Positions 26,667-34,753 of a stretch of 64,000 nt of DNA are shown here, in pieces; the first letter of the stretch is position 1, and each line of letters starts with the position of its first letter. A program made the translations under genes and the position numbers. Location: positions 97,997 to 161,996 of the forward strand of contig JAHXIV010000017.1 of NCBI GenBank assembly GCA_025655455.1, written 5' to 3'. The notes under the pieces are model-generated. The model did no database searches. It saw only the letters and a list, made by a program, of their open reading frames with translations, and was not told where the DNA came from. The stretch comes from a gamma proteobacterium symbiont of Taylorina sp. (lineage in GTDB: Bacteria > Pseudomonadota > Gammaproteobacteria > GRL18).

Positions 26667-27336
26667 TTTTTGCACTCACCAGAACTACTTCTGAAACACT
26701 CCCTATTTTAGAAAAATCATCAATAAAATTATTCATATTTATATCTTCTTTTAAAGAAATGTCATAGGTCATATAGAGATTTTTGCCATCACCTGAAGGT
26801 TCCATATGCAGCAAGGCATTATTATCAGAGTGATCATTGATGAAAGTGACGTAGATATCATCAGAGTCTGCAGTTTTATCAAAATAAAAGCGTAAAATAA
26901 AATCACTGGAACGCTGCACACCATAGTTAAACTTAAACAAGACCCAGGCCACTCCTGATAAGAAGGCAGTTGCATAGACTGCAATAAAATAGTTACCTGT
27001 ACCAGCAGCCATTCCAACAGCCAAAGCCATAAAGACATAAGCCGTATCCTTAGTGTCCTTTACTACCGTTCTAAAACGTATAATGCTCAAGGCACCAACC
27101 AGAGCAAAAGCACGTGCCAATGAATTTCCAATCACCATCATCACAATACCGATAATGATAGTAATAAAAATAACCGTCAACACAAAAGATTGGGAATAAG
27201 ATAAACCCTGATGTGTTTTCTTGTAGGTATAAGAGATAACAAGACCTAAAATAAGTGCCAGAAAACTATTAAGAATAACTTCAAAAGGCGTATAATTAAA
27301 AACCCCACTCATTGCTTCAACTAGTTGATTTTCCAC
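26650..27336 (-). CDS. DUF4956 membrane protein
   Basis: A 228-residue inner-membrane protein. Hydrophobic segments lie at about 20-38, 50-70, 74-90 and 100-135, followed by a cytosolic C-terminal domain. The signature IIRFRTVVKDTKDTAY (85-100) with VGMAAGTGNY after it is diagnostic of DUF4956. The start is GTG at 27336 with AAGGA seven bases before it. DUF4956 proteins are known to be encoded beside VTC-domain and CotH-like proteins, exactly as here, but their biochemical role is unknown. The arrangement hints at a membrane partner that delivers or exports the phosphoryl or polyphosphate substrate; this is inference. Confidence 0.87.
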   Translation of the reverse strand: MENQLVEAMSGVFNYTPFEVILNSFLALILGLVISYTYKKTHQGLSYSQSFVLTVIFITIIIGIVMMVIGNSLARAFALVGALSIIRFRTVVKDTKDTAYVFMALAVGMAAGTGNYFIAVYATAFLSGVAWVLFKFNYGVQRSSDFILRFYFDKTADSDDIYVTFINDHSDNNALLHMEPSGDGKNLYMTYDISLKEDINMNNFIDDFSKIGSVSEVVLVSAKNDITY

Positions 27337-27345
27337 TTTTTTTCC

Positions 27346-28101
27346 TTAGTCATCTAAATCTTCAATTAAAGGTGTGCTTTCCATTCCGGTACAATATTTT
27401 GAAATAGAGATACGGTTCAACTGGTATTTTATCATAATTCGATGAAACCATGGAGGAACATGTTTTCTAAACTTGACCTCCATAATCGTATAGCCATCTA
27501 TTAAGCGTCTTTTATAACGCTTATCCTCTGGAAATAATTGCTCTGTCTGAGTTCCAAAAAGTTCTCCATCAAAAGTAATACGAAATTCGTAGTCATATTT
27601 ACTCTGATATGCACGACGCTGATAATCAATCAGCATAACAGGCTTAATATTTTTTTTATATTTGTCATAAATAAACTGTTGGGTAACAGCTTTAGCCGGT
27701 ATTTTTTCCAGCTGTTTAGTCAATAAGAAAGTATCCTTAACCAATGTTGAATTATGGCTTATTGGTGTTCTGTGTTTATACACAAAATTATTATAGCGTC
27801 CTTTCAGCTCCAGCATAATAGGAATATTTTCATTATATTGTGTTGCATAGGTACGAATTCTAAATTTTTGCCTATGCATTAATCCATCCGTTTTTTCATA
27901 ATAGAATGAATATACCGGATCATCAAAATACAAACTTCTGACTAAATATTTTTTATTTTCAAACTGTTCTACAAAGGGATCAAGCTGCATAAAATGGACA
28001 AGTTCACTTTCAACCTGTTGTTTTTTATCATTATCTAAAATATATTTAAATTCATAGCGTAAAAAATGTTCCTGGACTTTATTATTAAGAGTATTACTCA
28101 T
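27346..28101 (-). CDS. VTC-domain polyphosphate polymerase-like protein
   Basis: A 251-residue soluble protein with the VTC/triphosphate-tunnel fold. The tunnel residues are visible as RYEFKY (15-20), VRSLYFDDP, RQKFRIRTY, MLELKGRY with its basic follower, and IDYQRRAY, then EVKFRKHVPPW at the C-terminus. By family it uses nucleotide triphosphate to make inorganic polyphosphate in yeast; bacterial homologues are mostly untested. It lacks SPX and membrane parts, so the DUF4956 protein nine bases downstream may supply the membrane link. Its ATG lies eight bases inside the end of the CotH gene. This is the central enzyme candidate of the operon. Confidence 0.88.
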   Translation of the reverse strand: MSNTLNNKVQEHFLRYEFKYILDNDKKQQVESELVHFMQLDPFVEQFENKKYLVRSLYFDDPVYSFYYEKTDGLMHRQKFRIRTYATQYNENIPIMLELKGRYNNFVYKHRTPISHNSTLVKDTFLLTKQLEKIPAKAVTQQFIYDKYKKNIKPVMLIDYQRRAYQSKYDYEFRITFDGELFGTQTEQLFPEDKRYKRRLIDGYTIMEVKFRKHVPPWFHRIMIKYQLNRISISKYCTGMESTPLIEDLDD

Positions 28102-30769
28102 GATAACCTTTCATTTGTTTTTGAATAAGTTGCATTTTGTTACTAAACAGCTCTTCATCAAAGTGATACATAATCTTCTCACGATTACTAATGATAATTT
28201 TTTTCTTGCGAATACTTTTCTCATCCAGCATATCAATGTTATCAATTATGCTATTGTTAATCACAATTTTAGATTTTTTTCCAACAGTCGCATTATTATT
28301 ATTATTTTCAAATAGACTATTCTCCACAAAAATACTGCCGCCTTCACTATAACGCCAGTTTTTATGATAGGCATCTACAGCCTTTTTATTATCGCTAAAA
28401 GTTGCATTATAGATATAGGCTTTTGAGGTATCCTTACTTTGCATACCAATTTCATTACCTTTAATAACATTATTAGCGGCTAATAGATTGCTCCCCTCAC
28501 CAATAGAGATACCCTTATCTGCTGAATTGATAAAGCGGGTATTACTGACAATTGCATTACTGGCCATCAAATCAATAGCATCATTGCCGCTATCAATAAA
28601 TTCACAATGATCAACTACCAGATTGGAAATATCAACATCCAGTGCATCAGCCAGAGAACGAACAAATCTGGTGTTTTTAAAATTCACATCACTATAAACA
28701 GCATGCACCATATCATCCGTTATATGACTGTCATAAAATGCACAGTCTTCAAACAATAGTGCTTTTACATTATGAACAGATAACATAGCCGTATACTCAT
28801 ATAAATCACCCTTATCTCCACTACCATCTTTGAATATACAATGCCTGAAGATAGAACCATTGGCTCTCTCATCTTTGAGCACAAAGGCACCCCATGGTTT
28901 TGAGGCGTCTTTGGCCTCAAAAATAATCGGATTTTCTTTTGTTCCTTTTGCTGTGACCCGCCCCAACACCTTTACTGTTGCATTTTCATCCATAATAATC
29001 CTGGTTCCCGGATCGATAATAATATCATTATTAATAATATTAAAACCTGAAAATCTTTTTATATTGGACCAGATCTCCACTGCAGAATTTGCTTGTTGAT
29101 TAGTGATGTCATAGACGGCATTCAATCCATTATCACCAATACTATCTACTTTGTTGAGCAAAAGAGTTTGCTGCTGAAGATTTAAAAAAATCAGAGAAAC
29201 ATCAACAATATCATTCATACTAATACCATCAAGTTCCAGTTCATAACTGACTTTTTCAAATTCTAATTGTTTGGAGAGTTTAGCTGCTGCCAGTAATTTC
29301 TGGTTAATAATCAGATGATTATTCTCTACATGATAATTTTGTAATTTTTCCCTGACTTTTTCCCCGTTAAGTTTATAGGATAAATATACAGTTTGAAGTT
29401 TATCTAAATTTCTACTGTCAATGATAATTTTCTCAACCATCTTATGACCATCAATAGACAAACGTATTTTATTTTCAGCTATCAAATAGGCATAATTTTT
29501 GCTATCTATCGCACCAACAAAATAATTTTCTAATAGTTTAAACCGTTTTTTAATTCTATTTTCAAACTGATTAAGCTGCTTCAGTGCATCAGAGGATGCC
29601 ATAAGCTTGCGGTTATCCATTCTAAAAGTATAACCAGCCTCCAATATCTTTCCTCTTGCCAGGGCAACTTCCTGGCTGATTATTTTAAGAAATTCATTTT
29701 TATGGCTAAAAAATTCATACATTATCTCGTATTTTTTATATAAAAATTGATAATTCATATATAAACGTTTTAATAATCCGGAAGAAATAATATTAACAGC
29801 CGAACGTTTCTCCCAATCAGGCCACCAGCCCACAGGATCCCAGACAATGGGATACATGCGTTCAAAATACTGGTCATAATAGAATATCCAGTTATGAGCA
29901 TCGTCATAATGATGTGTATTGATTAAATCTATAAATGAAGAAAAACGTGCAAAGCTATCGATATCAAATAAGGAATTATCATCATTTATCAGTAATGCCT
30001 GCAAAGGTTTTTTTGAGTCCTTTGGATAGTGATTATTATACGCTGCTTTTTCCCAGATACTGGGTGTATGAATTAAACTCACAGAGGCACCTACTACTTT
30101 TTTTGAGCCCATATTATCCCCTTTATAGATATCATTAGGCATTCTTCTGTTTTTTCTTAAAAAACTCTCATCTATTTGTTCAGCCATCAATTTAATACCA
30201 TTGAATTGATTGTTGATGGCCAGTGTGATCATAGCGCTGTCAGGTGCCAATAAATTTAATTCTTTTGCCAGTTTATAGGACAAGTGGTTATTCAGTATTT
30301 CAACACCTTTGGGAATAATAAAGTTAAATTTATGAACCCCCCTTGTTAATTTTTTTTTGGAACTTTTAAAGCGCCATGATTTTTGCGGATAGAGCCAATG
30401 ATAAAAATTATCCCCTCTTAACTTTATTTTGCCTTTAAACACTTCACCATTAATAGACAAAAAGGCTTTTTTTTCCTTAAAACCACTTTTTGGTAAATTG
30501 GACATTAATTTATTGAGGTATTTTTTTTCAGAATATAAATTAATATCTGCTGGCTGGCTTTTTAATAACTTAGACACTACCGTATTTACAGCTGATTTAT
30601 GTTCTATAAGCCCTATCCTGTATAAACGCTGCCCCCTATGTATCCAGTTTTTTGTTTCATCAAATTGAAAATAAAGAGACAGAGTATTGTTTAACCAATA
30701 GATATAATAGCTGCTGACAGGTAAAGTAATGAACATGCCGAGAATAAAAATCTTTTTAATCTTTGTCAT
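28094..30769 (-). CDS. CotH-kinase-like domain fused to a right-handed beta-helix (copy 1)
   Basis: An 891-residue membrane-anchored protein. A signal-anchor (about 5-30) precedes a CotH-like kinase domain (about 80-420) with KIKLRGDNFYHW (115-125), QIDESFLRK, NDIYKGDN (212-219), HYDDAHNWIFYYD (287-299) and a metal-site candidate VWD at 309-311. A strand-rich linker follows, then a parallel beta-helix (about 590-850) with repeated short hydrophobic turns such as FEDCAFYDSH and VDHCEFIDSGNDA. CotH proteins phosphorylate coat proteins in Bacillus; this anchored form probably acts in the periplasm on protein or glycan. The near-identical beta-helix of copy 2 (34754) points to recent recombination. 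Start and stop overlap both neighbours. Confidence 0.85.
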   Translation of the reverse strand: MTKIKKIFILGMFITLPVSSYYIYWLNNTLSLYFQFDETKNWIHRGQRLYRIGLIEHKSAVNTVVSKLLKSQPADINLYSEKKYLNKLMSNLPKSGFKEKKAFLSINGEVFKGKIKLRGDNFYHWLYPQKSWRFKSSKKKLTRGVHKFNFIIPKGVEILNNHLSYKLAKELNLLAPDSAMITLAINNQFNGIKLMAEQIDESFLRKNRRMPNDIYKGDNMGSKKVVGASVSLIHTPSIWEKAAYNNHYPKDSKKPLQALLINDDNSLFDIDSFARFSSFIDLINTHHYDDAHNWIFYYDQYFERMYPIVWDPVGWWPDWEKRSAVNIISSGLLKRLYMNYQFLYKKYEIMYEFFSHKNEFLKIISQEVALARGKILEAGYTFRMDNRKLMASSDALKQLNQFENRIKKRFKLLENYFVGAIDSKNYAYLIAENKIRLSIDGHKMVEKIIIDSRNLDKLQTVYLSYKLNGEKVREKLQNYHVENNHLIINQKLLAAAKLSKQLEFEKVSYELELDGISMNDIVDVSLIFLNLQQQTLLLNKVDSIGDNGLNAVYDITNQQANSAVEIWSNIKRFSGFNIINNDIIIDPGTRIIMDENATVKVLGRVTAKGTKENPIIFEAKDASKPWGAFVLKDERANGSIFRHCIFKDGSGDKGDLYEYTAMLSVHNVKALLFEDCAFYDSHITDDMVHAVYSDVNFKNTRFVRSLADALDVDISNLVVDHCEFIDSGNDAIDLMASNAIVSNTRFINSADKGISIGEGSNLLAANNVIKGNEIGMQSKDTSKAYIYNATFSDNKKAVDAYHKNWRYSEGGSIFVENSLFENNNNNATVGKKSKIVINNSIIDNIDMLDEKSIRKKKIIISNREKIMYHFDEELFSNKMQLIQKQMKGYHE

Positions 30770-32144
30770 ATTTCATCTCACTAAAGATTATTTCTACTGA
30801 TATGTTTTTAATATCTGCAGCTTTCATTACCTCTAACACAACATAAGGTTCAGAACCGGTAATGATTAATTGTCCAGAATCCCTTTTTATATCATGCAAA
30901 AGAGAAATATTGTCTTTACTTACAAGATCCTCATTGTTGAGAGTTATTTTAATATCCTGTACGCGCAAGTTTAATAAACCGGGGAAGGAAAATCTAATTT
31001 GTTTAACTGATTTTTTATCCAAATCATTACTGGCAACATATCGATTAGCCATTTTTTTTAGTTTAGGATGATATGATTCATTTTTATCAAAATCAATACC
31101 ACCTTTGCCGAAAACTAATTGCCAGCCTGGATGTTGTATGATCTTTTTTATTGGTGAATGTGCCTGTACCTTTAACGAAAAATGAATATCTAATTTCGCT
31201 GAAATATTTTTGATTTTATCGCTTAAAGCAAATTTAAAATAAGGATCAGCACCATCAAGAAAATAAACATCTTTATCGTATTTTCTGATGCTGTGCATAT
31301 TCAATACATCCAGAGATTGACTCAAGTTGAAGCCATTAACTAAAACCTTGAGTTCAGTCACCTGTGAACCGTCCGGTATTTTATCAATATCCAGTCTTAG
31401 AGCCTTAAATTTTTTAAATTTTCTTGAAAAGCTGATTTCATATGACTGATTATTTTCATGAGCTTTAATATTTTTATATCGAAGCGATTGTTTTTGTGAA
31501 AAAGCAGCATTATTATCATTGTAAAAAACTTGAAATGAGGTGTATTGTTGAAATAACTTTTGATTATACCCAACCTCCTGTATGGCACGATTATAATATT
31601 TTTCATCCATTAAAAATTGGACAAAAGCATTTCTAACATCATGAATATCTTTATGTTTATTATACAATTCTGAAAAATATTTCAGCGCTTTATCTTTATC
31701 AGTTAATGACAGGACTTTTGCATAGATAAACTTTCCGGTAAAGTCATAGGGATAATTGTCTTGCCATTTTTCAGCAATAAGCATCGCTTCATCTACTTGC
31801 TCATTTTTTAAATAATAATGTATTAAAAATTCTGCTGAATCCTGTCTCCGGGAATAGTATTTATTTAAAATACTCACATTCTCTAGAGCTTCATATAATT
31901 TTAAATATCTTTCATACTGCTGAGAAATATCTTTTGATTTTTTAGCTTTTTTATATAAGGATTTAATATGGGAACCATAAAAATCGGGGATAACTTTATC
32001 AACCTTCATAACAATGGCAGGGGAATATCCCCATATAACAAAGGTAAAAATAGCAAGAACACTGATGATAAAGGACACTATTCCAGTAAAAAACAACAAA
32101 TTAAGAATTGTTTTCTTTGGCTTTTCAAAAGAAAAGAAACTCAT
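30756..32144 (-). CDS. Membrane-anchored TPR-like protein with two beta modules (copy 1)
   Basis: A 462-residue protein. A membrane segment (about 12-38) is followed by a helical TPR-like region (about 60-200), with an EKWQDNYPYDFTGKFIYAK-type pattern and YFSELYNKH. The C-terminal half holds two similar beta-sandwich-like modules: one with FKALRLDIDK and GADPYFKF, and another with VKQIRFSF and GSEPYVVLEV. ATG at 32144 has GGA a few bases upstream. It leads the operon and its end overlaps the CotH gene by 14 bases, so the two proteins probably work as a pair. Possible roles are a scaffold or a glycan-binding adaptor. I do not recognise a named family. Confidence 0.75.
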   Translation of the reverse strand: MSFFSFEKPKKTILNLLFFTGIVSFIISVLAIFTFVIWGYSPAIVMKVDKVIPDFYGSHIKSLYKKAKKSKDISQQYERYLKLYEALENVSILNKYYSRRQDSAEFLIHYYLKNEQVDEAMLIAEKWQDNYPYDFTGKFIYAKVLSLTDKDKALKYFSELYNKHKDIHDVRNAFVQFLMDEKYYNRAIQEVGYNQKLFQQYTSFQVFYNDNNAAFSQKQSLRYKNIKAHENNQSYEISFSRKFKKFKALRLDIDKIPDGSQVTELKVLVNGFNLSQSLDVLNMHSIRKYDKDVYFLDGADPYFKFALSDKIKNISAKLDIHFSLKVQAHSPIKKIIQHPGWQLVFGKGGIDFDKNESYHPKLKKMANRYVASNDLDKKSVKQIRFSFPGLLNLRVQDIKITLNNEDLVSKDNISLLHDIKRDSGQLIITGSEPYVVLEVMKAADIKNISVEIIFSEMKYDKD

Positions 32145-32332
32145 TTTTTTTCCATATATAAAAGGTACTATAAGCTTACTTAGGGGTTCTTAAAAATTTA
32201 TTATTTTAGTTACATAGAAATCTTGATTTCGTTATGGAACCTATCCTTTAGGGCGAACCCCTTATCTTAAGGCCATGTCCAACCCTTTATTATAAAGCCT
32301 TCTCTTCATTCTGCTAGTAAGAATAACAATAT

Positions 32333-32361
32333 TTTACAAATACTTGTCAAAATATTATAAT
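32333..32361 (+). promoter_or_regulatory. Sigma70 promoter for the phosphoglycerol transferase-like gene
   Basis: TTTACA (32333-32338) and a perfect TATAAT (32356-32361) are separated by 17 bases. The predicted transcription start is about 27 bases before the TTG start codon at 32395. This is among the best promoter matches in the window. Confidence 0.65.
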
Positions 32362-32394
32362 GCCTGACTAAAATTTAATTATCAGACATCACCA

Positions 32395-34740
32395 TTGATC
32401 ACTTTTTTCACACTCCTTATTCTTGCTTTTCTTCCCATCCTATTCAGCTATCACTACAGCTATGCTCAGGATATTTTTTCTTTATCCAGCTCCATCTTAT
32501 TTATTATTCTATTTTCAACAGCCACCCTCATCACTACATCACGTCTCAGCAAGTGGTTTTCCTTTTCAGTTAATCTCATCATTTTTCTGACCATGCTGAT
32601 CTTTGAAATCATGCTGACCATTTCCTATTACCTGCAAGGTGAAGGCTTTAATGAACGTTTTTTCTTCCATTTTACCTGGGGAACAATAAAAAGTACCTGG
32701 CTTAATTACCCGGCTTTATTCTGGTTAATCATTCTATTACTTAGCGGCTTTACAGCCTTAATATATCAGCTTAGTCAAAAAAAGTTATTTCAAAAGCATT
32801 CATTAAAAATTGCTTTTTTTCTCTTTATAATGACATTGCTGCCTCATTCTGCCATTAAAGAATTCTCACAATACCAACTGAGTCAGATATCAGATAACAG
32901 GACAAACTGGACAATCGATCAGTTAGAAGAACTGGGTTTAAACGTGAAAACCATAAGAGCAGAAAATAAAATTGATGCAAAATCAGGGAAAAATCTAGTC
33001 TTAATTTATATGGAAAGTCTTGAAGCCATTTATACTGATGAAACTGACTTTAAATCACTGACACCTAATTTAAATCATTATAAGCAAATCGGCAGCTGGT
33101 TTTCAGATATTCATCAAACTCCCGGTACCAGTTGGACAATTGCCGGAGTTTCATCGTCCATGTGCGGAACCCCGTTGCTTTCTGATAATAACAATCATGG
33201 TAATGATATTATGTCACAGGGTTTTTTAAATTCCGCTGTCTGCCTGAGTGACATTCTGCATCAGGCTGGTTATCAACAAAGCTATTTAGGCGGAGCATCA
33301 CTTGAATTTGCCGGCAAGGGTGCTTTTTTACGTGAGCATCATTATGATGATGTCTCTGGGCTAAATGAATTATTAGCTGATTATAAAGACAAGGACTATT
33401 TGAGCGGCTGGGGATTTTATGATGACACCTTATTTGATATGGCTGTTGAAAAATTCAGCATGCTGGCGGACAGGGAGCAGCCGTTTAATCTCACCCTGCT
33501 CACCTTAGATACCCATCCTCCTAAGGGGCATCCTTCAGCCTCCTGTTCACCTTATAAGGCTATTGATAATAGTATGCTGCACTCTGTGCATTGTACCGAT
33601 CAGCTGATTGGCCGGTTTATCAAAAAAATATCCAGCCATCCCGCCTGGAAAGATACTATTATTGTCCTGTTCAGTGACCACCTTTCCATGCGCAATGATG
33701 CTGAGCCTTTTTATCCCAAAGATAAAAAAAGGAAATTATCCTTTATCATACTTAATACTGAACTTTCCGGAGAAATTAAAACCGTGGGTACCCATATGGA
33801 CTTAACACCGACCATACTGGAATTATTGCAAGTAAAACATCATCAGAATTTTCTATTGGGGCAAAATTTACTCAAAAAAACATCTGCAGACAGCACGTTA
33901 GTCAATAATGATAAAGTTGATAAAACAAAATTATACTCTGCTATTCGTTATGTGAATAGTCAGAAGCTGACACATAAAGAGAGCGGGCTCTGCACGACTG
34001 AACAAAAGTTCCGCTTACAGTCTAAACCTAATCAGCATCTGAGTATTGGTAATTATAATATGGCCTTAACTTATGAAGGCTACTCATTATCAGATTTTTT
34101 CTTTAAGAAAAACAAACTGGCCTTAATTACTTTTTTCGACCAGAAAAAACAAATAAAGAAAACTCTCATCATCAGCCAATATGATATTCCCGGATTAATT
34201 AAAGAGACAGCATCACTGGATTTTATACTGCTGCTTTCCGAGCAGGAAAATCTGACTCTTTATTTTGGTCATGATAATGAACTGAGTCCTATTCCACTGG
34301 CCAAAAATACCTTATTACATAAGCTCAATGTCAATCTTGATCATTGTTTCGATCCCCCTGCGTTCTCATTTGAAAACAAGGTATTATTAAGCGACCTGAA
34401 GTCTTTAATAAAACAATGCACAGCACCTCCTTCCACTTTGCAGGCGACTTATCTTAAGAGCCGTCAGCAATTGCAAATACCTGCAGTTCTGGTCAATAAT
34501 ATTGCCTATTCAGCCACTTTACAGAAGCACAAGCAAGAACATTTTTTTACCTTAACTCATTATAAAAAAATTACCGGCAATCAAAAAATTGATAATTATT
34601 GTTTACCAACACTTAGCAGTGTCAGTTTGCATATTCCAAAGCTTGAGTTAATGGATAAAGAACAAAATATTACATTATCTATTTCAAAAGACAATACAGG
34701 ACAACTCTTGATTCCACCGGTATTACAAACCCTGTTTTAA
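32395..34740 (+). CDS. MdoB/LtaS-like phosphoglycerol transferase (sulfatase fold)
   Basis: A 781-residue inner-membrane enzyme. Four to five hydrophobic segments lie in the first ~150 residues, then an extracytoplasmic sulfatase-fold domain (about 198-490). Metal and nucleophile residues match the LtaS layout: Glu207 in YMESLEA, Thr245 in PGTSWTIAG, and the late SDH motif near 430. A C-terminal extension of about 250 residues is unlike LtaS and is unassigned. By family it moves phosphoglycerol from phosphatidylglycerol to a glycan or lipid. The start is TTG at 32395, the only option before an upstream stop. It separates the two CotH units and lies opposite to them. Confidence 0.83.
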   Translation: MITFFTLLILAFLPILFSYHYSYAQDIFSLSSSILFIILFSTATLITTSRLSKWFSFSVNLIIFLTMLIFEIMLTISYYLQGEGFNERFFFHFTWGTIKSTWLNYPALFWLIILLLSGFTALIYQLSQKKLFQKHSLKIAFFLFIMTLLPHSAIKEFSQYQLSQISDNRTNWTIDQLEELGLNVKTIRAENKIDAKSGKNLVLIYMESLEAIYTDETDFKSLTPNLNHYKQIGSWFSDIHQTPGTSWTIAGVSSSMCGTPLLSDNNNHGNDIMSQGFLNSAVCLSDILHQAGYQQSYLGGASLEFAGKGAFLREHHYDDVSGLNELLADYKDKDYLSGWGFYDDTLFDMAVEKFSMLADREQPFNLTLLTLDTHPPKGHPSASCSPYKAIDNSMLHSVHCTDQLIGRFIKKISSHPAWKDTIIVLFSDHLSMRNDAEPFYPKDKKRKLSFIILNTELSGEIKTVGTHMDLTPTILELLQVKHHQNFLLGQNLLKKTSADSTLVNNDKVDKTKLYSAIRYVNSQKLTHKESGLCTTEQKFRLQSKPNQHLSIGNYNMALTYEGYSLSDFFFKKNKLALITFFDQKKQIKKTLIISQYDIPGLIKETASLDFILLLSEQENLTLYFGHDNELSPIPLAKNTLLHKLNVNLDHCFDPPAFSFENKVLLSDLKSLIKQCTAPPSTLQATYLKSRQQLQIPAVLVNNIAYSATLQKHKQEHFFTLTHYKKITGNQKIDNYCLPTLSSVSLHIPKLELMDKEQNITLSISKDNTGQLLIPPVLQTLF

Positions 34741-34753
34741 CTTCAATAAACAG

